This document shows positions 32,904 to 43,547 of a stretch of 64,000 bases of DNA, piece after piece. Numbering within the stretch: position 1 is the first letter of the stretch; each line of letters opens with the position of its first letter. The position numbers and the translations under genes were made by a program. This DNA comes from JAEYKI01 sp036679405. GTDB lineage: Bacteria > Bacillota > Clostridia > Christensenellales > Christensenellaceae. A model generated the notes under the pieces. The model was not told the DNA's origin. It made no database searches and worked only from the letters and a program-made list of their open reading frames with translations. The stretch lies in the NCBI GenBank assembly GCA_036679405.1, contig JAVBVZ010000004.1, forward strand, positions 62,001 through 126,000. The letters are read 5' to 3'.

Positions 32904-35900
32904 GTGGATAAATTTTTAACTGCCATTCAGAAAATTGTAGATTTGGTTGCTTCAACTCCGAAATTTAATCGGAATCTTCAATTTGGCCGGGTGGAATACC
33001 GCAAAACAACAGGTTCGTTTGTTCTTTATTTTGATACAAAAATCCACCTTCATCCGGTGGATTATTTAAAATTGCTCCAAAGGGTTAAAAAAGAATTTGA
33101 AACCAATGAAATCAGGATAGAGATTTCTCAAAAGATGTTTGCTGCCGAACTTGAGGCGGATAAAGAGATGATGGAAAGCTATGTCCGCGATTTTCTTGTA
33201 TATAAAAAACAGTCTTTTTTGCCTTTTGCCGCTAATATAGCATTGAAGGTTCAAAAAGGGAACATAAAACTTTTATTCAGGGATGACTTTGCCTATGGCT
33301 TGTATGAACGTTCGGGCCTGGCCGCACAGGTGCGGGACTATTTAATGAAGACCTATCTTCTGGAATACAATCTGTCTGCCGTATTGGATGATACGGATGA
33401 AGGCAGCACCCTCGCGGAGTACAAGCCTCTGTTTGATGTGCAGCGAGAATTGCAGAAAAACGGGAAGAACAAAAGGGAAATTCCCCCTCTTGTTGATTCG
33501 TCTCCTGTGACAAAAGGCTCGTCTGCCCCCCGGGAAGAAAAACGGCGGGGGCAACGGACTCGGATAACTGCTGATATCAGCGGGGCGCCTATACCGATCG
33601 CTGAGCTGATGCCGGGCATGGACTGCGTAATTCAGGGGCGTATTGTGTATGTGGAATCTGTTTCTTTAAGAGACGGGCAGTTTATTAAATATAAATTTGG
33701 CCTCTATGACCATACAGGCACAGCCGGATGTTGGTTTATAGAAAAAGCGGACGCAAAAAGCAAGCCTTCCGCTATGGTTGTAAAAGGGACAACCGTTAAG
33801 ATATCGGGCAGCTATTATTACGAAAAATATGAAAGGGATAACGCAGTCTCGGTTTCAAACATATGTGCTGTAGAAGTTCGGGAAAGAGCCGATATGGCAC
33901 ATCAGAAAAGGGTGGAACTGCATTTGCATACCACGATGAGCGCGCAGGACGCCGTCAGCGATGTCAAATCTATGGTGGCGCGTGCCGCCGCCTGGGGGCA
34001 TCCGGCGATCGCGGTGACCGACCATGGGGTTGTTCAGGCTTTCCCGGATGCAGCTGCTGCCGCGAAAAAAAACGGAATCAAACTGATTTACGGCGTGGAA
34101 GGGTATCTGGCGGACGATGAAAAAAGAATTTACGCTCCGGGTACGCCATATCCGTTCAGCGGCGAATATGTAGTTTTTGATATCGAAACGACAGGACTTT
34201 CGCCTTACAGCTGCGATATTACCGAGATTGGTGCGGTCAAGGTGCGGGAAGGCATCATGGGGGAAACGTTTTCAACTTTTGTACGTCCCGGCAGCTCAAT
34301 ACCACCAGGCATTGTTGCGTTGACCGGAATCACGGACGATATGGTGAAGGATGCGCCGGAGCCGAAGGAAGCGTTGGGAAAATTTAGTGAATTTTGCGGC
34401 GATGCTCTTTTAGTTGCGCATAATGCGCCTTTTGATATGGGGTTTATAACAACAAAAGGAGAGCAGGCGGGGATTCGTTTTAACCAGCAATATATAGATA
34501 CGATTGCTTTAAGCAAAGCTGCATTTCCCGAGCTTTCAAAGTACAAGCTGAATCTGGTGGCAAAACATTTAAAAATCCATCTGGATCACCACCGGGCTTT
34601 AAATGATGCGGCGTGCACCGCAAAAGTGATGCTGGCCTGTTTTGAAGTGTTCAAAAAAGCAGGAATAGAGGACCTGGGAGGCCTGAACCGCTATGCCGGT
34701 CAGAATATTAAGCTGAAAAATATGGACATGTACCATATTGTGCTTTTATGTAAAAATAAAACCGGCCTTCAAAATCTATACCGTCTGGTCTCCGACGCAC
34801 ATATAAATCATTATTATAAACGGCCGCGTATGCTCAAAAGTTTGATCAGCAAGTATCGCGAAGGCCTTATTGTGGGCAGTGCCTGTGAGCAGGGGGAGCT
34901 GTATCGAGCGGTTGTTTCAAAAAAGGATGAGGCAGAGATTCGCCGGATTGCTTCTTTTTACGATTATTTTGAGATACAGCCCCTGGAGAACAATCTTTTT
35001 ATGATTCGAAAAGGGGAAGTCAAAGACGCGGAAGAACTGAAAAATATCAACCGAAGAATATATGATTTGGGAATTGAAATGAAAAAACCGGTGGTTGCGA
35101 CCGGAGATGTTCATTTTTTAGATGAAGATGATAAACTCTTCCGGCAGATTATTTTTCATACGCTGGGTTTCAGCGAAACCGAACAGTCGCCCCTGTATTT
35201 GCGGACTACAGACGAGATGCTTGGTTGCTTTTCGTATTTGGGAGAGGACGAAGCCTATGATGTAGTGGTGAAAAACCCAAATCAGATAGCCCGAGAAACA
35301 GAAGAAATAGAACTTTTCCAGAACGAGACGGCAATGCCTATTGTAGAAGGGGCAGATGATGAAATTCTTACTTCAGCCTATGAAACGGCGCATCGGATTT
35401 ATGGGGATCCTTTACCGGAGATTGTAGAAGCTCGTCTGAAAAGAGAACTTGATTCCATTATATCCAATGGGTTTGGCGTTTTGTATTGGAGCGCCGCAAA
35501 GCTGGTGAAAAAGTCTCTTTCAGACGGTTATCTGGTCGGATCGAGAGGTTCGGTGGGCTCTTCGCTGGCTGCAACTATGACAGGTATTACCGAAGTGAAT
35601 CCCTTGCCGCCGCATTATATATGTCCGAAATGCAAGCATTCTGATTTTGATGTGGATAAACGCAGTTATGCCTGCGGAGTGGATTTGCCGCCTGCAGTTT
35701 GCCCTGTATGCAAAGAGGACTACAGGCGTGATGGATATGATATTCCCTTTGAGGTGTTTCTTGGAATCAATGCGGACAAGGTGCCGGATATAGATCTCAA
35801 TTTTTCAGGAGAATACCAGCCCAAAGCGCATAAATATGCGGAAGAATTATTTGGCGCGGACTACGTTTTTCGTGCGGGAACCATAAGCTCTATTAAAGAC

Positions 35901-37214
35901 AAGACAGCTTTTGGCTACGTAAAAAAATACTTGGATGAAACGCAAAAAGTGGCATCAGCGGCAGAAATTAATCGTCTGGTAGAAGGGGTCAGCGGCGTCA
36001 AAAGGACGACGGGACAGCATCCGGGCGGATTGGTGATTGTTCCAAAAAACAGGGAGATATATGAATTCACAGCTGTGCAAAAACCTGCGGACAGTGCAGA
36101 CGCACAAACGGTTACCACTCATTTTGATTTTAACTCCATGCATGACATTTTGATAAAGTTGGATATACTGGGGCACGATGTGCCTACGACGATTCGTCAT
36201 TTGCAGGATCTTACCGGGATGGATCCTTTGGAGATCCCGCTGGATGATACGGAAACCATGCAGCTGTTTTCAACGTTGAAACCGTTGAATCTTTCTCCTG
36301 AGCAGCTTTTGGGAGTTGATGTGGGAACATTGGGCATCCCGGAGTTCGGAACGCGGTTTGTGCGGCAGATGCTCAAAGAAACCCTGCCTACAACAATGGC
36401 GGAGCTGGTTCGCATCAGCGGACTGTCGCATGGAACGGATGTGTGGGTCGGTAACGCGCAGGATCTGATTGCAAACGGAACGGCGACACTGAAAGAATGC
36501 ATTTGTACGCGGGACGATATTATGAACTATCTGATTGCCTGTGGAGTGGAAAAGAGACAGTCTTTTTTCATTATGGAGAGCGTACGAAAGGGAAAAGGCC
36601 TGACCGGAGAGATGCAGTCGGCTATGGAAGCGGCTTCCGTGCCCGAATGGTTTGTGGACTCCTGTAAAAAGATAAAGTATATGTTTCCCAAAGCCCATGC
36701 GGTTGCTTATGTTGTTATGGCTTTCAGAATTGCGTTTTGCAAGGTCCATCAACCGAAAGCTTTTTATGCAACATATTTTACCGTTCACACCGGCGAATTT
36801 GACTGTTCTTATGTTCTGGAGGGCAGGCAAGGCATTGTTGCAAACATTAAAAAGCTGGAAGCAAAGGGACAGGCCGCAACGGCAAACGAAAAAAATATGA
36901 TCACAATGCTGGAACTGGCCAACGAAATGTACCAGCGGGGAATTGTTTTCTTACCGGTTGATCTTGAAAAATCAGATGCAACAGATTTTTTGTTGGAAGA
37001 AGGCGGCCTTAGGATGCCCTTCCTGTCTGTTCCCAAGTTGGGTGAAAATGCGGCAAGAAGCCTGGCAGGTGCACGGAAAGACGGGGATTTTCTTTCGGTG
37101 GAGGATTTGAAAAGCCGGGCAAAGCTGAGCAGTGCAGTTATAGAAGAAATGCAGAATATGGGCATGCTGACGGGATTTACCGCTACCAATCAAATCAGCA
37201 TTTTTGACCTTTGA
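32904..37214 (+). CDS. polC: DNA polymerase III alpha subunit, PolC type
   Basis: Main replicative polymerase of Gram-positive bacteria, with built-in proofreading. The 1436-residue protein matches the Bacillus length. In order: N-terminal domain and OB fold (to about 330), PHP domain (HLHTTMSAQDAV, near 338) interrupted by the DEDD exonuclease (FDIETTGLSP near 423; ALNDAACTAKV), a zinc-binding insert (CPKC ... CPVC, about 905-935), the catalytic PDIDLNF (near 961), and helix-hairpin-helix and C-terminal regions. GTG 32904 is chosen because GAGGAGAGG (32891-32899) is correctly placed; a frame from 32856 adds 16 unconserved residues. It marks the organism as a low-GC Gram-positive. Confidence 0.97.
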   Translation: MDKFLTAIQKIVDLVASTPKFNRNLQFGRVEYRKTTGSFVLYFDTKIHLHPVDYLKLLQRVKKEFETNEIRIEISQKMFAAELEADKEMMESYVRDFLVYKKQSFLPFAANIALKVQKGNIKLLFRDDFAYGLYERSGLAAQVRDYLMKTYLLEYNLSAVLDDTDEGSTLAEYKPLFDVQRELQKNGKNKREIPPLVDSSPVTKGSSAPREEKRRGQRTRITADISGAPIPIAELMPGMDCVIQGRIVYVESVSLRDGQFIKYKFGLYDHTGTAGCWFIEKADAKSKPSAMVVKGTTVKISGSYYYEKYERDNAVSVSNICAVEVRERADMAHQKRVELHLHTTMSAQDAVSDVKSMVARAAAWGHPAIAVTDHGVVQAFPDAAAAAKKNGIKLIYGVEGYLADDEKRIYAPGTPYPFSGEYVVFDIETTGLSPYSCDITEIGAVKVREGIMGETFSTFVRPGSSIPPGIVALTGITDDMVKDAPEPKEALGKFSEFCGDALLVAHNAPFDMGFITTKGEQAGIRFNQQYIDTIALSKAAFPELSKYKLNLVAKHLKIHLDHHRALNDAACTAKVMLACFEVFKKAGIEDLGGLNRYAGQNIKLKNMDMYHIVLLCKNKTGLQNLYRLVSDAHINHYYKRPRMLKSLISKYREGLIVGSACEQGELYRAVVSKKDEAEIRRIASFYDYFEIQPLENNLFMIRKGEVKDAEELKNINRRIYDLGIEMKKPVVATGDVHFLDEDDKLFRQIIFHTLGFSETEQSPLYLRTTDEMLGCFSYLGEDEAYDVVVKNPNQIARETEEIELFQNETAMPIVEGADDEILTSAYETAHRIYGDPLPEIVEARLKRELDSIISNGFGVLYWSAAKLVKKSLSDGYLVGSRGSVGSSLAATMTGITEVNPLPPHYICPKCKHSDFDVDKRSYACGVDLPPAVCPVCKEDYRRDGYDIPFEVFLGINADKVPDIDLNFSGEYQPKAHKYAEELFGADYVFRAGTISSIKDKTAFGYVKKYLDETQKVASAAEINRLVEGVSGVKRTTGQHPGGLVIVPKNREIYEFTAVQKPADSADAQTVTTHFDFNSMHDILIKLDILGHDVPTTIRHLQDLTGMDPLEIPLDDTETMQLFSTLKPLNLSPEQLLGVDVGTLGIPEFGTRFVRQMLKETLPTTMAELVRISGLSHGTDVWVGNAQDLIANGTATLKECICTRDDIMNYLIACGVEKRQSFFIMESVRKGKGLTGEMQSAMEAASVPEWFVDSCKKIKYMFPKAHAVAYVVMAFRIAFCKVHQPKAFYATYFTVHTGEFDCSYVLEGRQGIVANIKKLEAKGQAATANEKNMITMLELANEMYQRGIVFLPVDLEKSDATDFLLEEGGLRMPFLSVPKLGENAARSLAGARKDGDFLSVEDLKSRAKLSSAVIEEMQNMGMLTGFTATNQISIFDL

Positions 37215-37266
37215 GCAATCCGTTTCAGTGACGGTCTTTTTGCCCGAAAACAGATGTGCAATCTTG

Positions 37267-37296
37267 TTGACTTGCATGCCGACAAAGATATATAAT
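37267..37296 (+). promoter_or_regulatory. Promoter of secDF
   Basis: TTGACT (37267-37272), an 18-base spacer and TATAAT (37291-37296), 40 bases before secD. A weak 4-bp dyad followed by T residues near 37220-37240 may end polC transcription. Confidence 0.8.
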
Positions 37297-37335
37297 GTGA
37301 TAGTATGTTTATAACAGGAACAGGAGGTTGACCGG

Positions 37336-38607
37336 ATGAGAAAAAAAAGCCTGACTGCATTTATTGTCGTTGTTGCACTTATAGGCGTTTTAACATATGT
37401 AGTTTTTAACGGGCTGAGCGTCGGAATATATAATTTCCGGCCGCTTGACGGTATACAGCAGGGACTGGATATTACGGGGGGGGTTTACACCGTTTACCAG
37501 GCCAAGGATACCAGCGTGGATGATTACGAACAGAAAATGGAAGGAACGCTGGCGGTCTTTAGGACAAGGCTGGATTCCAAGGGCTTCACCGAGGCGACGA
37601 TTACAAGGCAGGGCAATGATAAGATAAGAGTGGAGATTCCTATCAATAATACGAGCGAAATGCAGGATCCGAATGAGATATCTCAATACATAGGGACTCC
37701 GGCAAAGCTTCAGTTTAAAGATCCGGACGGCAATGTAATCATGGAAGGCTCGGATATCAAAACTGCCCGGGCAGTCGTTGGACAGACGGGCGTTCCCGAA
37801 GTCAGCTTTACATTGAGTGATGAGGGCGCAAAAAAGTTTGCCGAAGCAACCAGCCGCCTGGTAGGCCAGCAGATATCTATTGTGCTGGATGATGTTGAGA
37901 TATCCGCACCTGAGGTGAAAAGCGTTATTGCAGGTGGCAGCGGGGTTATTGAAAACCAGAACTTCACAACCGAGTCTGCCACCGAACTGGCACAGCAAAT
38001 TGAAAGCGGCGCGCTTCCTTTGGATTTGGAAGAAATTGAAGTTCGTTCCATGAGCGCAACGCTGGGTCAGGATGCCTTACAAAACAGTATATTTGCGGGT
38101 ATTATCGGAATGATTGTTCTGTTTGGCTTTATGATTGCTTATTACAGGATACCGGGCCTTCTTGCGTGTATCACACTCACGCTGTATCTGGATTTGGTTT
38201 TACTGTTGCTGGGATCGGTTCCTGGCGTTCAGCTGACATTGCCGGGCATTGCAGGTATCATACTCGGCATTGGTATGGCGGTGGATGCAAATGTTATTAT
38301 CTATGAGCGATTCCGAGAGGAGGCCTGGGCGGGCAAAACGCTGCGCGTCGCCCAAAAGGCCGGATTCCACAAGGCGTTCATCACGATTATGGATTCAAAT
38401 ATTACTACGCTGATTAGTGCGATTGTTTTGGCTGTTTATGGCACAGGCACTATCAAGAGCTTTGCATATACGCTCATTATCAGCATCATTGCTTCAATGT
38501 TCTGCGCGCTGATCGTAGCCCGTGCACTTATGAAGTGGATTACCAACCAGGATATTAAGAGAACCGGATTCTTTGTCCGCAAGAATAAGGGAGGTCTGAT
38601 ACTGTGA
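37336..38607 (+). CDS. secD: Protein translocase subunit SecD
   Basis: RND-fold membrane protein that uses the proton gradient to help the SecYEG channel release exported proteins. The 423-residue protein has TM1 (about 7-28), a short P1 extracytoplasmic domain with GLDITGGVYTVYQA, then five TMs with GIIGMIVLFGFMIAYYRIPG and GIAGIILGIGMAVDANVIIYERFREE. It is a short SecD of Gram-positive size. Its stop overlaps the GTG start of secF. Confidence 0.97.
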   Translation: MRKKSLTAFIVVVALIGVLTYVVFNGLSVGIYNFRPLDGIQQGLDITGGVYTVYQAKDTSVDDYEQKMEGTLAVFRTRLDSKGFTEATITRQGNDKIRVEIPINNTSEMQDPNEISQYIGTPAKLQFKDPDGNVIMEGSDIKTARAVVGQTGVPEVSFTLSDEGAKKFAEATSRLVGQQISIVLDDVEISAPEVKSVIAGGSGVIENQNFTTESATELAQQIESGALPLDLEEIEVRSMSATLGQDALQNSIFAGIIGMIVLFGFMIAYYRIPGLLACITLTLYLDLVLLLLGSVPGVQLTLPGIAGIILGIGMAVDANVIIYERFREEAWAGKTLRVAQKAGFHKAFITIMDSNITTLISAIVLAVYGTGTIKSFAYTLIISIIASMFCALIVARALMKWITNQDIKRTGFFVRKNKGGLIL

Positions 38608-39533
38608 TTATTGAGAAGTTTAAATATACAATATGGGTTACAATTACAGTTATCGTACTTGGCATTGTGTTTGCGATAGCATACGGCGGTCTTAATATCG
38701 GCATTGATTTTACGGGAGGGTCCATCACCACCATTGAAATTGGAGAAACTTTTGATGTGGAGGATGTGAGCAGCGTTTTAAATGATTTAGGCATTGAAAA
38801 TGCACCTATTGTGAAATCCGGCGATAATTGGACACAGGCGGAAATAAGAATGCAGGTATCCGACGCTGAAGCGGAAGCGCAGGCGGACATGTCTTCCAAT
38901 ATTTTAGAAGAGCTGCAGAAAACATATCCGAACGCTGCTATCATTTCTCAGGATAAAGTTGGAGGGGTGGCCAGTGGTGAATTGGTCCTCAATGCGTTTT
39001 TAGCGGTTATGATTGCCTGTGTGTTGATGCTGATATACATATGGATAAGGTTTGAACTGTATCCGGGCGTGGGTGCGATTGTAGCGCTGCTGCATGATGT
39101 CCTTATCATGACGGCGGCCATGGCAATTTTCAGAGTACAGATTAATTCCTCTTATATTGCGGCCTGTCTGACGATTGTAGGATATTCCATTAACGATACG
39201 ATTGTTCTTTATGACAGGATCAGGGACAACAACAAAGTTATGGGTCTTAAAAAATATACGCGCCGCGAGATTGCCAATACCAGCTTCAGGCAGACGCTGG
39301 GCCGAACGATTAACACATCACTGACTACGATTATCATGGTGACCTTCCTGTATATCTTTGGGGTTCAGTCAATTAAGGAATTCGCATTTCCGCTGATTGT
39401 TGGGTTGCTTTCGGGCACATATTCTTCCATGTTTATTGCGGTGCCGATTTCGACCTTCCTGCAGGAAAAGTACATTGATCAAAAAGGACAGAAGAAAAAA
39501 ATAAAGCAAAAGGCTGTAAAAGCCGCTAAATAA
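38604..39533 (+). CDS. secF: Protein translocase subunit SecF
   Basis: Partner of SecD in the SecDF complex. The 309-residue protein has TM1, the signature LNIGIDFTGGS, a P4 domain (about 50-125) and five further TMs including SINDTIVLYDRIRDN. The tail is lysine-rich. GTG 38604 overlaps the secD stop (GTGA), behind AGGGAGG, so translation is coupled. A strong terminator follows. Confidence 0.97.
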   Translation: MIIEKFKYTIWVTITVIVLGIVFAIAYGGLNIGIDFTGGSITTIEIGETFDVEDVSSVLNDLGIENAPIVKSGDNWTQAEIRMQVSDAEAEAQADMSSNILEELQKTYPNAAIISQDKVGGVASGELVLNAFLAVMIACVLMLIYIWIRFELYPGVGAIVALLHDVLIMTAAMAIFRVQINSSYIAACLTIVGYSINDTIVLYDRIRDNNKVMGLKKYTRREIANTSFRQTLGRTINTSLTTIIMVTFLYIFGVQSIKEFAFPLIVGLLSGTYSSMFIAVPISTFLQEKYIDQKGQKKKIKQKAVKAAK

Positions 39534-39535
39534 GA

Positions 39536-39569
39536 ACAAAAGCCTTCCGTGCGGAGGCTTTTGTTTTTT
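39536..39569 (+). terminator. Intrinsic terminator of secDF
   Basis: ACAAAAGCCTTCCG (39536-39549) pairs with CGGAGGCTTTTGT (39552-39564) with one bulged T, followed by TTTTT. It starts 3 bases after the secF stop. Confidence 0.92.
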
Positions 39570-39636
39570 GCAAAGACCTGTAAAAATGTGTGACTGATCG
39601 GGCTTGATTTAAAGTAGCCCTTTAGGTAGACCTGTT

Positions 39637-41289
39637 ATGAAGTATTTTTTTACAAAAAGAAACGAAACGCCGTGTGATCCGGAAAAGGTGCAGCGTTTAG
39701 AAAATGAATATGCGCTCAGTAGTATTTTGGCACAGATGTTGCATATGCGTGGGTTTTTTGAAGATGCCGGCCAATTTTTAAAGCCGGATATACGAAATAT
39801 GCATGATCCATATCTTTTTTCAGATATGAAGAAAGCGGTGGGAATCATTAAGTCGCATATCCGAAACGGTGATAGGATTGCCATATTTGGCGATTATGAT
39901 TCGGACGGAGTCTGTGCTTCGGCTATTTTGTATTTGACGCTTAGAAAACTGAATGCGAAGGTTTCGGTTTTCTTGCCCAACCGTTCGGATGGGTACGGAC
40001 TCAGCGGAGAGGCGGTATCTAAAATTGCAGCGTCGGGCGCAGCCTTAATGGTTACGGTTGACTGTGGCATATCTTCCGCTGCGGAAGTTCGGTTTGCAAA
40101 GGCAAAAGGGATATCTGTTATTATCACCGATCACCATGAGTGCCCGGAAGAATTGCCTGAGGCCGACGTTCTGCTCGATCCGAAGAGAAAAGGGGAGACA
40201 TATCCTTTTCGCGAGCTATCCGGAGGCGGGGTTGCCTTTAAGATGGCTACCGCTCTTATTGGCAGAGATGCGTTTGAGTTTATTGATTTGGCGGCTGTCT
40301 CCACCATAGGGGATGTAGTGCCTCTTTTGGGAGAGAACAGGATTATTGCCGCAAAGGGACTTTACAAATTAAATGCCGCACCATTGCCTGGGCTCGAAGT
40401 CCTGATCAACGAAGCGGACCTGAAAAAACGCCCCATGGAGTCAGAAAGCGTTGCGTTTGGACTGGTGCCGCGCATTAACGCCTCGGGAAGAATTGGGGAT
40501 CCGAGACTTGCCTTTGAATTGCTTTGTGGGGAAAAAACCGGGCCCGAACTTCAGATGCTGGCCCGGGACCTGTGTGTTATGAACGCAAAACGTCAGACCC
40601 TGCAGGAAAAAATTGTTCAAAGCAGTCTTCAAATGGCCGAAGAATATGCAGAAGACAGGGTATTGGTATTGCAGGACGATTCCTGGGATACGGGCATCGT
40701 GGGTCTCGCGGCTTCTGCAGTAACGACCGCTTTTTGTAAACCGGCCGTGCTGCTTGGAGAACGGAACGGTGTGTGTGCAGGCTCTGCGCGCAGCGTGCCC
40801 GGAGTAAATATATATGAAGCTTTAAAACACACCGGCGAATGGATGGAGACTTTTGGAGGCCATGAGGCCGCCGCCGGAATGACCCTTAAAAAAGAAAATA
40901 TTCCTTTCCTGCGCAAAGCCTTGAACCTGTATATGTTTGAACATTATAGCAAAGAATATTTTGTTCCAAAAGCTATTTATGATATTGAAATGGATCTCTC
41001 CGAAGTAACGGGAAGCTTGGTTGAAGAAATAAAGCTTTTGATGCCTTTTGGCTGCGGAAACGATCCGGTTAAAATTTTCTTGCGCGGAATAGAGGTGTTG
41101 GATAAACGGCCGATCGGAAACGGAAAGCATAGCAGGCTTCGTATTGCGCAGGGTAAATCCGTGATGGACGCGGTTGCTTTTAAAACGGTCTTCAGAGATA
41201 TCCCTGTACGAATCGATGTATTGGCTACACCGCAGCGCAATGATTATAACGGAAATATTGAAGTTATTTTAGACGTGATTTCTTTTTAA
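39637..41289 (+). CDS. recJ: Single-stranded-DNA-specific exonuclease RecJ
   Basis: 5'-3' single-strand exonuclease of the DHH family, used in recombination and mismatch repair. The 550-residue protein has the metal motifs FGDYDSDGVCA (motif I), TVDCGISS, ITDHHE (DHH) and the DHHA1 block FGGHEAAAGM, then an OB-fold end. It lacks the long C-terminal extension of Bacillus RecJ. The ribosome binding site is weak (TTTAGGT). It stands between two regions with terminators or promoters and may be expressed alone. Confidence 0.95.
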   Translation: MKYFFTKRNETPCDPEKVQRLENEYALSSILAQMLHMRGFFEDAGQFLKPDIRNMHDPYLFSDMKKAVGIIKSHIRNGDRIAIFGDYDSDGVCASAILYLTLRKLNAKVSVFLPNRSDGYGLSGEAVSKIAASGAALMVTVDCGISSAAEVRFAKAKGISVIITDHHECPEELPEADVLLDPKRKGETYPFRELSGGGVAFKMATALIGRDAFEFIDLAAVSTIGDVVPLLGENRIIAAKGLYKLNAAPLPGLEVLINEADLKKRPMESESVAFGLVPRINASGRIGDPRLAFELLCGEKTGPELQMLARDLCVMNAKRQTLQEKIVQSSLQMAEEYAEDRVLVLQDDSWDTGIVGLAASAVTTAFCKPAVLLGERNGVCAGSARSVPGVNIYEALKHTGEWMETFGGHEAAAGMTLKKENIPFLRKALNLYMFEHYSKEYFVPKAIYDIEMDLSEVTGSLVEEIKLLMPFGCGNDPVKIFLRGIEVLDKRPIGNGKHSRLRIAQGKSVMDAVAFKTVFRDIPVRIDVLATPQRNDYNGNIEVILDVISF

Positions 41290-41302
41290 GAGTCTGCGGT
41301 GA

Positions 41303-41331
41303 TTGTCAACACGGCAAAATAATGATAGAAT
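41303..41331 (+). promoter_or_regulatory. Promoter of relA
   Basis: TTGTCA (41303-41308), a 17-base spacer and TAGAAT (41326-41331), 32 bases before the relA start. Confidence 0.75.
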
Positions 41332-41363
41332 GAATTCACATATTTTTTTGCGGGTACAGGAAA

Positions 41364-43520
41364 GTGATTAATACGTACAAAAGTTTTATCAAAAGGCACG
41401 GGTTTAAAAATGACCCGGCACTGGAAAAAGCATTTATTATGGCAGAGCAGGCGCATGAGGGGCAATTCCGCCAGTCAGGAGAACCCTTCGTGTCGCATCC
41501 TCTTGCTGTTGCCGAAATTCTTGCCGAGCTCGGAATGGATACGGATACGATTATTGCGGGCCTGTTGCATGATGTTATAGAAGATACCGACCTTACAATG
41601 GAGGTCATCCAAAAAGAGTTCTCTCCGCAAATCTCCAAATTAGTGGACGGCGTTACCAAACTGAAGAATTTAGAGTTCAAATCGTATGAAGAACAACAAG
41701 CCGAAAGCTTGCGGAAAATGTTTTTGGCTATGGCTGCGGATATTCGCGTCATTATCATCAAATTAGCTGACCGTCTGCACAATATGCGGACCTTGAAATA
41801 TCAGACTGAAAACAAACAGATCGAAAAAGCAAAAGAAACGCTTGAGATTTACGCGCCTTTGGCGCACCGTCTTGGAATTAACGCCATTAAATGGGAACTG
41901 GAAGATCTGTCGTTAAAATATTTGAATCCGGATGAATACTTTGAAATTGCTCATAAGATCGAAGGTACGCGTGCGGAGAGGGAATCCAATCTTAAAGAAG
42001 TGATTGAAAAAATCCGTGAGAAATTGCGTGAGTTAAAAATTAAATGCGATATTGACGGGCGTCCTAAGCATATCTACAGCATTTATAAGAAGATGCATGA
42101 AAAAAACAAGATCTTTGAAGAAGTATATGATTTAATTGCTATCCGGATCATTGTAAAAACGGTTAAAGACTGTTACGGCGTTTTGGGCTTGGTACACACG
42201 ATGTGGAAGCCTATCCCCATGCGCTTTAAAGATTATATTGCGGTTCCAAAACAAAATATGTATCAATCTCTCCATACGACATTACTTGGAGATGACGGAA
42301 AACCGTTTGAAGTGCAGATACGGACTTACGAGATGCACCGTACAGCCGAATACGGTATTGCGGCGCATTGGAAATACAAAGAGGATGTCAAAAAGACCGA
42401 TGAAGACATGGAAGCCAGATTGGCTTGGCTGCGCGAGTTGATGGAATGGCAGACCGACCTTAAGGATTCCAAGGAGTTTATGGAGACGCTGAAAATTGAT
42501 ATATTCAGCGATAATGTTTTTGTTTTTACGCCTAAGGGCGATGTTAAAGATTTTGTCAAAGGCTCCACGCCTCTTGATTTTGCATACAGCGTTCACAGTG
42601 AAGTGGGCAATAAGTGTGTGGGCGCAAAAATCAACGGAAAACTTGTTCCGTTGGATTATCGGCTCAAAACAGGGGATATTGTGGAGATCCTTACCTCCCA
42701 ATCATCCAAAGGGCCGAGCCGTGACTGGCTCAAATTTGTGAAAACGGCGCAAGCCCGAAGCAAAATCAAACAGTGGTTCAAAAAAGAATATAAGGAAGAA
42801 AATATACAAAAAGGCCGCGAAATGCTGGAGAAAGAAGCTAAGCGCCAGGGATATGAACTGCATGAATTAATGGACAGCGATATCTTGAAAGCTATTTATA
42901 AGCGGTTTACGCTTAAATCACAAAACGATATGTATGCGGCAATCGGATATGGCGGTATTTCTACCAACCAGGTATTGTACAGGCTTATACAGAATTATAA
43001 GCTAATCAACAAAATGGCGCAGGAGGGTATTGAAAATACCGTTAATGTGAAACCTGAAGCAGCGGCATCGGGCACGGAAGGCGTAAAGGTAAAAGGCCAG
43101 TCAGGAATGGTGGTGCGGTTTGCAAAATGCTGTAATCCGGTATATGGTGATGAGATCGTGGGGTACGTTACCCGCGGAAGAGGGGTCTCGGTCCACCGGA
43201 AGGATTGCCGTGCGCTTAAAAATGATGATTTTGAAGCCGAGCGTATGATACCGGTTGAATGGGTGGGAAATGAAAAAGCAACCTATAATGTTGAAATACA
43301 GATTATTGCGGACGACCGGACGGGATTGATTGCGGACATCTCAAAAAGTTTGGTTGGCCTGGGTCGTGATATTACCGCCATTAATGCGAAAACGGCGAAA
43401 TACAGTCATGCCAGTATCTCTATCCGCGTAAATATATCATCTATTGAAGATTTAAATGAAGTCATCCGTAAACTGGAATCTCTACAGGGCGTGGAAAAGG
43501 TGTACAGAGTTAATTATTGA
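41364..43520 (+). CDS. relA: Bifunctional (p)ppGpp synthetase/hydrolase
   Basis: Makes and degrades the stringent-response alarmone. The 718-residue protein has the HD hydrolase domain (HPLAVAEIL, LLHDVIEDTD; about 40-190) with intact catalytic residues, the synthetase domain (about 235-350, RPKHIYSIYKKM, YQSLHTT), TGS domain (FTPKGDVKDFVKGSTPLDFAYSVHSEVG; about 390-450), a zinc-finger/helical region (FAKCCNPVYGD) and a C-terminal ACT domain. The start is GTG 41364 behind ACAGGAA. The next gene is dtd, 27 bases downstream, the classic Bacillota pair. Confidence 0.97.
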   Translation: MINTYKSFIKRHGFKNDPALEKAFIMAEQAHEGQFRQSGEPFVSHPLAVAEILAELGMDTDTIIAGLLHDVIEDTDLTMEVIQKEFSPQISKLVDGVTKLKNLEFKSYEEQQAESLRKMFLAMAADIRVIIIKLADRLHNMRTLKYQTENKQIEKAKETLEIYAPLAHRLGINAIKWELEDLSLKYLNPDEYFEIAHKIEGTRAERESNLKEVIEKIREKLRELKIKCDIDGRPKHIYSIYKKMHEKNKIFEEVYDLIAIRIIVKTVKDCYGVLGLVHTMWKPIPMRFKDYIAVPKQNMYQSLHTTLLGDDGKPFEVQIRTYEMHRTAEYGIAAHWKYKEDVKKTDEDMEARLAWLRELMEWQTDLKDSKEFMETLKIDIFSDNVFVFTPKGDVKDFVKGSTPLDFAYSVHSEVGNKCVGAKINGKLVPLDYRLKTGDIVEILTSQSSKGPSRDWLKFVKTAQARSKIKQWFKKEYKEENIQKGREMLEKEAKRQGYELHELMDSDILKAIYKRFTLKSQNDMYAAIGYGGISTNQVLYRLIQNYKLINKMAQEGIENTVNVKPEAAASGTEGVKVKGQSGMVVRFAKCCNPVYGDEIVGYVTRGRGVSVHRKDCRALKNDDFEAERMIPVEWVGNEKATYNVEIQIIADDRTGLIADISKSLVGLGRDITAINAKTAKYSHASISIRVNISSIEDLNEVIRKLESLQGVEKVYRVNY

Positions 43521-43547
43521 GCTAAAAAAACAGGGTAAATATTTTTT

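Noticed and set aside
37219..37240. Possible terminator after polC
   Set aside because: Only a 4-bp GC stem (CCGT/ACGG) precedes the T residues; listed only as a remark with the secDF promoter.
37390..37998. 202-codon minus-strand ORF inside secD
   Set aside because: It is a shadow of a conserved gene, with no independent signals.
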